Shown in pieces: positions 13,429 through 21,881 of a stretch of 27,008 nt of DNA. The notes beneath the pieces were generated by a model. It was not told where the DNA came from. It ran no database searches and worked only from the letters and a program-made list of their open reading frames with translations. Both the position numbers and the translations under genes were made by a program. The stretch comes from an uncultured Candidatus Melainabacteria bacterium (lineage in GTDB: Bacteria; Cyanobacteriota; Vampirovibrionia; Gastranaerophilales; Gastranaerophilaceae). Positions within the stretch are counted from its first letter, which is position 1; the number at the start of each line of letters is the position of its first letter. The stretch is taken from the NCBI GenBank assembly GCA_934717745.1, contig CAKUZB010000016.1, forward strand, positions 1 to 27,008. Direction: 5' to 3'.

Positions 13429-14657
13429 TGCCCGCTAGTTATTTACATGGTGTGGAAACAATAGAAATAGAAAAAGGTGCAAGAACAATAAGAACGGTAA
13501 AAACTGCCGTTGTTGGTTTGGTTGGAACAGCACCGATACAAGATGTTGATGATGAATACAAAACAATAAATGAGCCTGTTTTAATATCGAGTGATGTTGA
13601 TGCGGTTAAATACTTTGGAACTGCAAAAGATGGTTTTACTATCCCACAGGCTCTTGATGCAATATTCGACCAAGGGGCAGGTGTTGTTTTAGTGGTTAAT
13701 GTATTTAATCCCGATAAACATGAATCCGTAGCAGATGTTACAAAAGCTGATATTATCGGAGGAGTGGATTCTGTCACAGGAAAAAGAACAGGATTACAAA
13801 CATTTAAAGACTGTTATTCTTTATTTGGATATTTCCCTAAAACAATTATTGCTCCTGTTTATTGTGAAGATACTGCCGTTGTATCTGAAATGCAGGTTAT
13901 TTGCGATAAAATCAGAGCCATTGGTATTGTTGATGCTCCTGTCGGAACAACTGTTCAAGATGCGATAAAAGGTCGTGGACCGCAGGGAACAATAAACTTT
14001 AATACCTCTTCAGATAGAATTGTGCTTTGTTATCCACATTTAAAAGTGTATGATTCAGCATCGGATTCAAATGTTCTTGAACCTTATTCGCAAAGGCTCG
14101 CCGGAGTAATGGCAGCAAAAGACGTGGATAAAGGTTATCATTGGTCACCATCCAATACCGAAATAAAAGGAATTATCGGTGTTGAAAAGCAATTAACCTC
14201 AATGATTAATGATCCCACAAGTGAAGTGAACACATTAAACGAAGCAGGAATTGTAACAGTATTCAATTCTTACGGTACCGGTTTTAAGACTTGGGGAAAC
14301 CGTTCTGCTGCTTATCCGACTTCAACAAATGTTACTAATTTTATAAACATAAGAAGGACAGCAGACATTCTTCATGAGTCTGTTGAATATTCTATGTTGC
14401 AGTTTATTGATTACCCTATCGACAACGGCTTGATTGAATCCATAACTGAAACTGTTAATTCGTTTATCCGAACACTTATCGGCAGAGGTGCATTAATAGA
14501 TGGGAAATGTACATATAACGCAGATAAAAACCCTGTTACAGAAATTGCAAACGGTCACATTTTATTTGATGTTGAATTTATGCCTCCTGTTCCTGCCGAA
14601 CGTATTACTTTTGAAAGCTTTATTGATATAGAACTTTTAAAATCTTTGGGGGCATAG
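13428..14657 (+). CDS. Contractile tail sheath protein
   Basis: The 409-residue protein begins MPASYLHGVETIEIEKGARTIRTVKTAVVGLVGTAP, the standard sheath N-terminus, and has LQTFKDCYSLFGYFPKTIIAPVYC, RGPQGTINFN, PYSQRLAGVMAAKDVDKGYHWSPSNTEIKGI, TWGNRSAAYPTSTNVTNFINIRRTADILHESVEYSMLQF, and the C-terminal MPPVPAERITFES. It forms the contractile outer tube. It is nearer in length to P2 FI (about 400) than to Mu L (about 495), in line with the P2-like tail that follows. Confidence 0.93.
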   Translation: MPASYLHGVETIEIEKGARTIRTVKTAVVGLVGTAPIQDVDDEYKTINEPVLISSDVDAVKYFGTAKDGFTIPQALDAIFDQGAGVVLVVNVFNPDKHESVADVTKADIIGGVDSVTGKRTGLQTFKDCYSLFGYFPKTIIAPVYCEDTAVVSEMQVICDKIRAIGIVDAPVGTTVQDAIKGRGPQGTINFNTSSDRIVLCYPHLKVYDSASDSNVLEPYSQRLAGVMAAKDVDKGYHWSPSNTEIKGIIGVEKQLTSMINDPTSEVNTLNEAGIVTVFNSYGTGFKTWGNRSAAYPTSTNVTNFINIRRTADILHESVEYSMLQFIDYPIDNGLIESITETVNSFIRTLIGRGALIDGKCTYNADKNPVTEIANGHILFDVEFMPPVPAERITFESFIDIELLKSLGA

Positions 14658-14849
14658 ATGAGAGCAGATGTTGATAATAAAGGAAATCTTGTTGTGTCTT
14701 GCGAAGAATATGACTTGTGTCACAGCTGTAAGAATTGCAAGAAATGCCCTTTAATCCAAGCTCTAAGTCAAGAAATAGTAATACTTCATTATTCAACAAT
14801 CGGTGTCGGAGAATGTGGTCTTTACATAAAAGGAAGAAAAAATGAGTAA
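14658..14849 (+). CDS. 63-residue Cys-cluster protein between sheath and tube genes
   Basis: The protein has Cys15 and then Cys21-x2-Cys24-x2-Cys27-x2-Cys30-Pro31, with another Cys near the end (GVGECGLY). The run is close to, but one residue shorter than, the ferredoxin CxxCxxCxxxCP motif, so it could bind zinc or an iron-sulfur cluster. It follows the sheath stop at once and its own stop overlaps the tube gene (ATGAGTAA), so it is part of the tail operon. The position is not a standard one in Mu or P2. I do not recognise the family; a metal-binding assembly or regulatory protein is possible. Confidence 0.7.
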   Translation: MRADVDNKGNLVVSCEEYDLCHSCKNCKKCPLIQALSQEIVILHYSTIGVGECGLYIKGRKNE

Positions 14850-15363
14850 AATTAAAATCAACAAATTAACAAATGCCAATGTATATATGAATGGTGTAAA
14901 TTTATTGGGCAGAGCCGAAGAAGTCCAACTTCCTCAAATAAAACACAAGATGGCAGAGCATAAAGCTCTTGGTATGGTTGGCTCGGCTGAATTCTTTTCG
15001 GGAATTGATAAATTAGAATGCAAAATTAAATGGAACGCACTTTATCCTGAAGTTTTATTGGCAGCTGCGAATCCTTTTACAGCTACTCTAATTCAAGTCA
15101 GAGCATCATTAGAAACATACAATGCAACCGGCAGAACGGAAGAAGTTCCGGCTACTGCGATTTTAATCGGAACTTTTAAAGAATTTCCGTTAGGTACAAT
15201 TAAACCACACGAAAACGCAGAGTACGAAACAACAATGTCTGTTACCTATGCAAAATTAATTGTAAATAAGGTTGAATTGTTTGAAATTGATGTCCTTCAA
15301 AATATCTACAAAGTAAATGTGGTGGATATGTTATCTACATTTAAAAAGAATATTGGCGGTTAG
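14842..15363 (+). CDS. Major tail tube protein (P2 FII type)
   Basis: The 173-residue protein (KINKLTNANVYMNGVNLLGRAEEVQLPQI; HKALGMVGSAEFFSGIDKLECKIKWNALYPEV; then LIGTFKEFPLGTIKPHENAEYETTMSVTYAKLIV; ending DVLQNIYKVNVVDML) is the P2 FII tube family. FII proteins stack as hexamers to form the inner tube. This family, rather than the Mu M type, begins the P2-like order of genes. Confidence 0.92.
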   Translation: MSKIKINKLTNANVYMNGVNLLGRAEEVQLPQIKHKMAEHKALGMVGSAEFFSGIDKLECKIKWNALYPEVLLAAANPFTATLIQVRASLETYNATGRTEEVPATAILIGTFKEFPLGTIKPHENAEYETTMSVTYAKLIVNKVELFEIDVLQNIYKVNVVDMLSTFKKNIGG

Positions 15364-15418
15364 TAAAAATTAAATAGTATTTAAAAACCATTTAAACATT
15401 GATTATAAGGAGAAAAAT

Positions 15419-15667
15419 ATGTCAAAAGAAATTAAATTGTCAGATGGAAAACTTGCAGTTATAAAAGACGGCAAAGGTTTGGATTTATTAAATGCTCAAA
15501 AGAAAGCAAAAACATCTGATGAAATTCCATACGCACTAATTGCAGAATTAACAGAAATCGACGGAAATTATTTAGTTTATGAAGACATACTTGAATTGCC
15601 GATTGAGGATGTAATTTTACTTCAAGAAGCAATCGGGGGAAAGTTACAATCCAAAGCGAGTGCATAA
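15419..15667 (+). CDS. Tail assembly chaperone, zero-frame product (P2 E / Mu gp41 type)
   Basis: The 82-residue product (EIKLSDGKLAVIKDGKG...; EIPYALIAELTEIDGNYLVYEDILELPIEDVILLQEAIGG) has the pattern of phage tail assembly chaperones located between tube and tape measure genes. AAGGAG precedes the ATG. It ends at TAA 15665-15667 shortly after a slippery heptamer, so most ribosomes would make this short form and a minority the -1 extended form. It is expected to bind the tape measure protein during tail assembly. Confidence 0.85.
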   Translation: MSKEIKLSDGKLAVIKDGKGLDLLNAQKKAKTSDEIPYALIAELTEIDGNYLVYEDILELPIEDVILLQEAIGGKLQSKASA

Positions 15668-15810
15668 TTCATCTATCTAAAACAACAGGGTGGTCGTATT
15701 CAGATATTTGCAATATGCCACTTGATGATTTGGAGTATTGGATAACGCAAGCTATTAATTATACAAACAAATACCATAGCGAAATCGAGGAAAGTTTAAA
15801 CCAATGTTAG
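15419..15810 (+). CDS. Tail assembly chaperone, -1 frameshift product (E+E' type), 130 residues
   Basis: The first 75 codons are read in the zero frame up to AAG at 15641-15643. A -1 slip then continues with GTT at 15643 and reads 55 further codons to TAG at 15808-15810. The extension contains LSKTTGWSYSDICNMPLDDLEYWITQAI, a convincing E'-like sequence (…GW…M.L.(E/D)L..W) that has no start codon of its own. The stop overlaps the tape measure ATG (15804). Conservation of such -1 frameshifts in tail chaperone genes of dsDNA phages is well known (lambda G/GT, P2 E/E', Mu gp41). The frameshift is inferred, but the signal, protein pattern and position agree. Confidence 0.88.
15637..15643 (+). promoter_or_regulatory. 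Slippery heptamer GGGAAAG for programmed -1 frameshifting
   Basis: In the zero frame this is G GGA AAG, the X-XXY-YYZ form, and it is the same heptamer used by lambda G/GT. After slipping, the tRNAs can re-pair on GGG and AAA. It is 22 bases before the zero-frame stop. I see no strong stem-loop or pseudoknot just downstream. Confidence 0.85.
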
Positions 15811-18254
15811 AAAATGAAATGAAAATATCATTAACTTTGGTTGCCTTTGATAAAATGTCAAAGGTTCTTCGTGATGCTGTGCATAACTCAAACGAGGAAT
15901 TTACAAAACTCCAAAACAAAATTCGACAAACCTCCGAAATGTTGGATAAACTCGGAACGAATATGGTTAAACTCGGTGCAGGATTAACAGCAGCAGGAGG
16001 AGGGCTTGCATATAAATTGGGTATTCCTCAAGCTATCCCGGAAGCGTTTGCTTTGGAACATCAACTCCGAGAATTGGGAAATGTCGGTCAGTTATCCGCA
16101 GAACAACTAAAAGAAATGGATGAGAGATTAGGTTCAATATCAAGACATACAAACCAATTCAGAAGTGAAATTGCAGAAGGTTTGAATGTTCTTGTCGCAT
16201 CAGGTATTGCTCCTGAAAAAGCACTAGACTATATGAATGTAATCGGAAGAACTGCAACAGCGGCACAAGCTGAAATAGTGGATATTTCAAAAACGGCATT
16301 TGCCGTTACGGATAACTTAAAAGTTAATGTTGATGATTTGGCTAAAACAATGGATATTTTAGCTCAAGCCGGAAAAGAAGGAAGATTTGAATTAAAAGAT
16401 ATGTCTGCCGCATTTCCAAGTTTAACGGCAGGAGCAAGTATGCTCGGAATGAGAGGTGTTCCTGCCGTTTCTCAACTTGGGGCAGCTTTGCAAGTTGCAA
16501 TGAAAGGTGCAGGAAGTGCAGCCGAAGCTGCGACAAACTTTGAAAGTTTTTTACAAGCAATAACTTCTCCGATGGCTGTTAACAGATTTAAAGAACTGTA
16601 CGGAGTGGATTTACCGCAATTCTTGAATCGTGTAATCGCTGAAAATAAAGACCCGATTGAAGAGATGGTTATGTTAATTAATCATCTTACAGGCGGGGAT
16701 GTGTTCAAAGTTTCAGAAATCTTTAGGAATAAAACAGACTTAAACTTTTTAAAACCAATGATGCAAAACCTCGATGAATATCGAAGAATTAAAGCATCTG
16801 CACTTGGTGCAGATGGCATTATGGATGAAGACTTTAACCACATGATGGAAACTACAAACGAGCAATTCAAACTCTTAAAAATTAATATGAAAGAGCTTGT
16901 TTTCCCTCATTTGCATAAACCTATCGAAAAAATCAATCAACTACTCACAGCTATAAATAAAAACCCTTTATTACAAAAAGGAATATTTACGGCAATAATC
17001 GGCACGATAGGAGCAGGAGTTGTGTTGACTACTCTTGGAACTGCAACAATTCTTGTCGGCAAACTCGTTAAAGGATACGGTGCATTTTTAAGTGTGGCAA
17101 GAGATTTAACTCCTGTTTTAGTACAAAACGGAATTAAACTGTTGAATTTTATCGGTTTAAATTCTACCGCTCACAACCTGACTTTTGGTTATAAAATCAA
17201 ACAGAGTGGCGATAAGTTAGGACTTGCATCTGCTTTTAGTCTTAAAGGTGGTTTAATGGCAGATATTCGCAGAATTGATAAAAACTTAAAAGAAGGAATT
17301 GTAAGAAGTTTCAAAGAACTTCCAAGCAATATTTCTAAATCAACTGTTGCTCTCAAAGATTGGACAGTAACTTCAATAAAATCAATCCCAACAAATATTA
17401 TGATTGGATTAAACGGAATAAAAACAGCCTTTTTAGGTTTGTCGAGTATGATATCAAGAGCAATAATAGCTTTTAGAGCATTTTCTGTCACTCTCTTAAC
17501 TTCTCCAATAGGATGGATAGCTCTTGCAATTGGAGCGGTTGCATTAGTAATTTACAAGTATTGGAAACCGATTACCGCATTCTTTAAAGGTATGTGGCAA
17601 GGTTTAAAAGAAGGCTTGCAACCTTTGATGCCTGTGTTTAATAAATTAGGAGTTGCTCTAAGTCCAATACTAAAACCAATACAACAATTATGGAATTGGA
17701 TTAAAAAATTATTTAAACCTGTAGATGATGTCGGTGGAGCAGCAGAAAGTATGGGGGTAAAATTCGGTCGTGCCATTGCTTCCGTATTAGTAATGGTTAC
17801 AAAGTTTATTGTAAAACTTGTTGAATGTGGCATTAAAATTCCGATGATGATAGCAAAAGGCATTCTATCAGGAGTCGGTAAAGTAACCGAAGCAATAAAA
17901 AAAGTTACTCAAAGTATAAGAGACCATTTGCCTCATTCTCCTGCTAAAACAGGACCGCTAAAAGATTTGCACAAAATCAAAATATCCGAGACTATTGCAA
18001 CAGCAATAAAACCAAAGCCTATTTCTTCTGCCATCGCCAATGCCTTAAACGTAAATTCATACGGTTTAAAACCGAACGTGAGAGGTGGAATATCAGGAGG
18101 CTCAACCGTAATTCATTATAATCCGACCATAAATATAAATGGTGGAAGCAACCAAGCAAAAAATGAATTCTCTCAAATGCTTAAACAACATAAAGATGAG
18201 ATTTTAAGAATATTTAAACAAGAAAATGAAAGACAGTTGAGGTTAGCGTATTAA
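15804..18254 (+). CDS. Tail tape measure protein
   Basis: The 816-residue protein sits directly after the tail chaperone. It has an N-terminal coiled coil (residues about 20-55), a TP901-type core (RHTNQFRSEIAEGLNVLVASGIAPEKALDYMNVIGRTATAAQAEIVDISKTAFAV; GVPAVSQLGAALQVAMKGAGSAAEAATNFE), hydrophobic segments at about 390-420 (GIFTAIIGTIGAGVVLTTLG) and 565-590 (PIGWIALAIGAVALVIYKYW), and a C-terminal HSPAKTGPL motif typical of tape measure ends. It sets tail length and may help DNA cross the membrane. AGGAAAG lies ahead of the ATG. Confidence 0.93.
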   Translation: MLENEMKISLTLVAFDKMSKVLRDAVHNSNEEFTKLQNKIRQTSEMLDKLGTNMVKLGAGLTAAGGGLAYKLGIPQAIPEAFALEHQLRELGNVGQLSAEQLKEMDERLGSISRHTNQFRSEIAEGLNVLVASGIAPEKALDYMNVIGRTATAAQAEIVDISKTAFAVTDNLKVNVDDLAKTMDILAQAGKEGRFELKDMSAAFPSLTAGASMLGMRGVPAVSQLGAALQVAMKGAGSAAEAATNFESFLQAITSPMAVNRFKELYGVDLPQFLNRVIAENKDPIEEMVMLINHLTGGDVFKVSEIFRNKTDLNFLKPMMQNLDEYRRIKASALGADGIMDEDFNHMMETTNEQFKLLKINMKELVFPHLHKPIEKINQLLTAINKNPLLQKGIFTAIIGTIGAGVVLTTLGTATILVGKLVKGYGAFLSVARDLTPVLVQNGIKLLNFIGLNSTAHNLTFGYKIKQSGDKLGLASAFSLKGGLMADIRRIDKNLKEGIVRSFKELPSNISKSTVALKDWTVTSIKSIPTNIMIGLNGIKTAFLGLSSMISRAIIAFRAFSVTLLTSPIGWIALAIGAVALVIYKYWKPITAFFKGMWQGLKEGLQPLMPVFNKLGVALSPILKPIQQLWNWIKKLFKPVDDVGGAAESMGVKFGRAIASVLVMVTKFIVKLVECGIKIPMMIAKGILSGVGKVTEAIKKVTQSIRDHLPHSPAKTGPLKDLHKIKISETIATAIKPKPISSAIANALNVNSYGLKPNVRGGISGGSTVIHYNPTININGGSNQAKNEFSQMLKQHKDEILRIFKQENERQLRLAY

Positions 18255-18305
18255 ACCTAAACAAGAAATCAGTAGTTATTTAAAATTCAGGAAGAATATT
18301 AAAAA

Positions 18306-18725
18306 ATGTTTGCACAACTTGGAAATATACAATTTGAACTAATAACTTATTTTAATGGAATAAAAGAAAGTTCTTCATATAATTTTGCACAACATGAACG
18401 TATAAATCAAAAACCTCTCTTGCAGTTTCTTGGAGAAAATTTGAATGCTATTGATATTAAACTGAATTTCCATTCATCATTTTGTAACCCAAAAGAAGAA
18501 TTGGATAAACTTAAAACCGTTGCCACTCTTGGAACTCCGTTGCAGTTTATCAAAGGAAATGGCGATTATGTCGGAGTGTTTGTTATTTCTTCAATTGAAT
18601 CTTCGACAGAACAAACATCAAGCGAGGGAGATATATTATCAATTCAAGTTGAATTAAAACTGCTTGAATATACAGGTAAAATCCCTGAAGAAAAAGAACA
18701 AGAAGGAGGTCTTAAAACCAAATGA
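18306..18725 (+). CDS. U: P2 GpU-like tail terminator/assembly protein
   Basis: The 139-residue protein (MFAQLGNIQFELITYFNGIKESSSYNFAQHERINQKPLLQFLGENL; IDIKLNFHSSFCNPKEELDKLK; GTPLQFIKGNGDYVGVFVISSI) is the P2 GpU family, an essential tail protein probably at the tail end. It has a low-complexity Glu/Lys tail. AGGAAG lies before its ATG, which follows a 51-base gap after the tape measure gene. Confidence 0.88.
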   Translation: MFAQLGNIQFELITYFNGIKESSSYNFAQHERINQKPLLQFLGENLNAIDIKLNFHSSFCNPKEELDKLKTVATLGTPLQFIKGNGDYVGVFVISSIESSTEQTSSEGDILSIQVELKLLEYTGKIPEEKEQEGGLKTK

Positions 18726-18937
18726 CCGAATTCTACAACTACATTACAAAAGACAATGATAGATGGGATTTAATTGCATATAAATTCTATAACGATTCCA
18801 CAAAATACGAAATCATCATCAAAGCAAACCCCGATATACCAATTACTCCTGTTTTAGAGTCAGGGATTAAATTAAAAATCCCTGTCTTGGAAGAAAAAGA
18901 AACAATTAGTTTTATAACCCCACCATGGAAAAAATAA
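18722..18937 (+). CDS. X: P2 GpX-like tail protein (LysM-type)
   Basis: The 71-residue protein (YITKDNDRWDLIAYKFYNDSTKYEIIIKANPDIPITPVLESGIKLKIPVLEE) has the LysM-like pattern of the P2 GpX family: DRWDLIAYKFY, I(I/L)KANPDI and G-x-x-LKIP. It is a small baseplate hub-associated protein. Its ATG overlaps the U stop (ATGA). It always sits between U and D in P2-type tails, as here. Confidence 0.93.
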   Translation: MTEFYNYITKDNDRWDLIAYKFYNDSTKYEIIIKANPDIPITPVLESGIKLKIPVLEEKETISFITPPWKK

Positions 18938-18938
18938 A

Positions 18939-19907
18939 ATGCTACAACCCACTTTTAAACTTGAATACAATAAAAAAGATATTACAAAAGATATCTCTGA
19001 CTATGTTTTAAATATTAATTATACTGATTTTGAACATGGTCAAAGTGATGAAGTTGAAATTATATTTGAAGATTCTCGAAAACTATGGCAAGATGCTTGG
19101 ATTCCAAGCAAAGGCGATAATATACGTTTGTATATTGGATATGTCGGAGAAAAACTTTTAAACTGCGGAGTTTTTGAAATTGATGAAATAGAATTTTCAA
19201 CTCCACCGGATATTCTTATTGTAAAAGCAATAGCAACCGGTATTACAAAGTCTTTAAGACAAAATAATTCCGTTGCTTATGAAAATAAAAATCTTAAACA
19301 AATTGCAAATGAAATTGCAAAAAAACACAATTTAACTCTAGTTGGCGAGATTGATGATATCAGAGTTGAGAGAATAACCCAAAATAAACAGAGGGATTTA
19401 ACTTTTTTGAAAACTCTTGCCGAACAATACGGGTATATTTTCAAAATTACAGATAATCAACTTGTGTTTTATAAAACACAAAAACTGATTGATGCAAAAT
19501 CAGCCAAAATTATTAACCGAACAGAATGCTCAAGAATTAATTTAAGAGAAAAAACATCTCAAAATTATAAAGCTGTAACGGTCAGCTATCATAATCCCAA
19601 AACAGGCAAAACCATAACTGCAACGGCTAAAAATGAAAACTGTGTAAAAGGTGACACTTTGAAATTATCGCAAAGGGTTGAAAATAAACAACAAGCCTTA
19701 ATAAAAGCAAAAGCTGCACTTTTAAGAGGTAATCACACTATTGAAGGTTCAATTGATATGATGGGAAACCCTTATTTAATAGCAGGGTTAAATGTTGAAA
19801 TGAAAGATGTCGGACATTTTTCAGGTAAATATCACATTACACAAGCAACTCACTCAATTGATAGAAATAGCGGATATTCGTTAAGTTTGGAGGTAAAGTC
19901 TTGCTAA
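18939..19907 (+). CDS. D: Late control D family baseplate hub protein (P2 GpD)
   Basis: The 322-residue protein shows the phage late control D domain: PTFKLEYNKKDITKDISDYVLNINYTDFEHGQSDEVEIIFEDSRKLWQDAWIPSKGDNIRLYIGY, the AYENKNLKQIANEIAKKHNLTL segment, RDLTFLKTLAEQYGYIFKI and a C-terminal YHITQATHSIDRNSGYSLSLEVKSC. It forms the baseplate hub (gp27-like in T4). A weak Shine-Dalgarno precedes the ATG, one base after the X stop. Confidence 0.93.
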   Translation: MLQPTFKLEYNKKDITKDISDYVLNINYTDFEHGQSDEVEIIFEDSRKLWQDAWIPSKGDNIRLYIGYVGEKLLNCGVFEIDEIEFSTPPDILIVKAIATGITKSLRQNNSVAYENKNLKQIANEIAKKHNLTLVGEIDDIRVERITQNKQRDLTFLKTLAEQYGYIFKITDNQLVFYKTQKLIDAKSAKIINRTECSRINLREKTSQNYKAVTVSYHNPKTGKTITATAKNENCVKGDTLKLSQRVENKQQALIKAKAALLRGNHTIEGSIDMMGNPYLIAGLNVEMKDVGHFSGKYHITQATHSIDRNSGYSLSLEVKSC

Positions 19908-20410
19908 AATTCGGAACAGTAACAAATATAAATCCAATGACAGCAAAAGCAAGAGTTCAGTTCGCTGACGATAATATAACTTCGTACTGGTTACCTATCT
20001 TACAAAAGAAAACATTAAAAGATAAATATTATTCTGTTGTAGATATCGGGGAACAAGTTGCTTGTCTTATGGATGAAAACTCGGAAGATGGTGTTATTTT
20101 AGGTGCAATTTATACAAGTCTTGATGAAGTTCCTGCAATTTCAAATCTCCAACATTTAATTAAATTTGAAGACGGCAGTTTTATTGAATTTAACCGAGAT
20201 ACTCAAATGCTTACTATTGTGGCAAAAACTTTGAATATTGTTGCAGATGTTATAAATACCGGCAAGTTTGAAAATACTGATGGTATTGTTTCAAATTCGG
20301 ATATTACCGATAAAACTTCATCTATGCAAAGTATGAGAGACACATACAATGCACATAATCACACAGGAAATCAGGGAAGTCCGACATCAAATCCTAATGA
20401 GGCTATGTAA
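19901..20410 (+). CDS. V: Baseplate spike protein, GpV type
   Basis: The 169-residue protein has an N-terminal OB-like domain (FGTVTNINPMTAKARVQFADDNITSYWLPIL; DIGEQVACLMDENSEDGVILGAIY) and a C-terminal spike with HNHTGNQGSPT. The H-x-H-T-G motif is the apical metal-binding end seen in P2-like spikes. It starts with TTG at 19901, supported by GGAGG 7 bases upstream, within the end of the D gene. Its stop overlaps the next start (TAATG). Confidence 0.9.
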   Translation: MLKFGTVTNINPMTAKARVQFADDNITSYWLPILQKKTLKDKYYSVVDIGEQVACLMDENSEDGVILGAIYTSLDEVPAISNLQHLIKFEDGSFIEFNRDTQMLTIVAKTLNIVADVINTGKFENTDGIVSNSDITDKTSSMQSMRDTYNAHNHTGNQGSPTSNPNEAM

Positions 20411-20772
20411 TGACAACATTAAATGAAATAACATACGTTGATTGGCAATATAAACTCAACAAAATCGGCTCTGTCGCAGAAGGTGTTGAGGATATAAACC
20501 AATGCATCGCAATTATTTTATTAACTCAAAAAGGTTCTGATCCACTAAGACCTACATTTGGCTCGGATATATATAAATATATTGATTACCCGATAAATAG
20601 TGCAAAAGCAAACATAATAAGAGAATCTATTGAGGCAATAGAAAAATGGGAAACAAGAATTAAGGTCGATAGTGTAATTGTGGAAATAAAAGAAACACAA
20701 GTAAAAATCCAAATACAATGGTCGCTCAAGTCTTCCAATACAACAACAGGCTCAACGGAGGTAAATTTATGA
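20410..20772 (+). CDS. W: Baseplate protein W (GPW/gp25 family)
   Basis: The 120-residue protein contains the gp25-like core: QCIAIILLTQKGSDPLRPTFGSDIYKYIDYPINSAKANIIRESIEAIEKWETRIKVDSV. The L-x-T-x-x-GS-x-P-x-x-P-x-FGS signature is diagnostic for the baseplate wedge protein. It is coupled to V by TAATG and to J by ATGA. Confidence 0.93.
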   Translation: MTTLNEITYVDWQYKLNKIGSVAEGVEDINQCIAIILLTQKGSDPLRPTFGSDIYKYIDYPINSAKANIIRESIEAIEKWETRIKVDSVIVEIKETQVKIQIQWSLKSSNTTTGSTEVNL

Positions 20773-21881
20773 CATCAAATCTTCCTGAACCAAATTTTAT
20801 AGAAAGAAACCCCGAAACCATTACAAAAGAATGGGTGGAACTTTATGAGCAAAAATCAGGCAAAGTTCTGCAACCTGCTCAAATAGAAAGACTTATGGTT
20901 GATGTTGGTGCTTACCGAGAAAGCATTTTAAGGATTGCAATTCAAGAAACTGCAAAGCAAAATTTGTTAAGCTATGCACCTTTAGATATTCTTGAACATA
21001 TCGGAGAGCCTTTAGGTGTAAGAAAACTTCTTGCAAACCGTGCTGTTACTACTCTAAAATTCTCTGTTGATGAACCGTTGGACTTTGATTTTGAAATACC
21101 CGAATATTGTGAAGTTGAAACAAAAGACGGTTTATTTGTATTCCAAACAAATGAAAGTGCAATGCTTCTTGCCGGAGAATATTCAGTATCCGTAAAAGCG
21201 ACTTGCGAAGCTGTTGGCACAACGGCTAATAATTATTCTATTGGAAGTATAAACAATTTAATTACACCATTAAAGTACATTACAAAAGTTGAGAATATAA
21301 CAATATCTTCAGGTGGTGCAGATGATGAAAATGCTGACAATTTAAGAGAAAGAATCAGACAGGCTCCCGAAAAATTTTCAAACGCCGGAAGTCGTGGAGC
21401 ATATCGCTATCATACATTATCAGCACATCAATCAATAACTGATGTTGAAATATTATCACCATCTCCGGGAGTCGTTAATATTTATCCTTTAACTGAAAAC
21501 GGAAATCCAACCGAAGAAGTTTTGGAAATTGTTCGCAAATACTATGAAAAAGACGGCATTAGACCATTAACCGACTATGTTCAAGTTTTATCTCCTGAAA
21601 AAATAGATTTTTCAATAAAAGCAGAGATTATACTTTATCAGGATGCGGATATTACAAGTGTTCAAACAACTCTTGAATCCAAACTGCAAGAATACAAGAA
21701 AACATTAGCTCAAAAATTAGGCAAAAATGTGGTTAAATCACAAATTAAAAATGTTTTAAGCAGCATTTACGGAGTGTACGATGTTCTTTCTCTAACACCT
21801 GAAAATATAGATATTGAAAAATACCAATGGGCGAATTTGGTTGATTACGATGTCAAAATAGGAGGTTATGCTGATGAATAG
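20769..21881 (+). CDS. J: Baseplate J-like protein
   Basis: The 370-residue product from MTSNLPEPNFIERNPE contains the baseplate_J domain: YEQKSGKVLQPAQIERLMVDVGAYRESILRIAIQETAKQNLLSYAPLDILEHIGEPLGVRKLLANRAVTTLKFS, GGADDENADNLRERIRQAPEKFSNAGSRGAYRYHTLSAHQSITDVEILSPSPGVVNIYPL. It forms the baseplate wedge periphery. The start at 20769 is chosen because GGAGG lies 7 bases before it and it overlaps the W stop as ATGA; a longer frame back to 20718 lacks this. Confidence 0.93.
   Translation: MTSNLPEPNFIERNPETITKEWVELYEQKSGKVLQPAQIERLMVDVGAYRESILRIAIQETAKQNLLSYAPLDILEHIGEPLGVRKLLANRAVTTLKFSVDEPLDFDFEIPEYCEVETKDGLFVFQTNESAMLLAGEYSVSVKATCEAVGTTANNYSIGSINNLITPLKYITKVENITISSGGADDENADNLRERIRQAPEKFSNAGSRGAYRYHTLSAHQSITDVEILSPSPGVVNIYPLTENGNPTEEVLEIVRKYYEKDGIRPLTDYVQVLSPEKIDFSIKAEIILYQDADITSVQTTLESKLQEYKKTLAQKLGKNVVKSQIKNVLSSIYGVYDVLSLTPENIDIEKYQWANLVDYDVKIGGYADE

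Noticed and set aside
15665..15803. Tail chaperone gene as a frameshifted pseudogene or a noncoding gap
   Set aside because: A canonical slippery heptamer in the right phase and an E'-like extension support programmed frameshifting.
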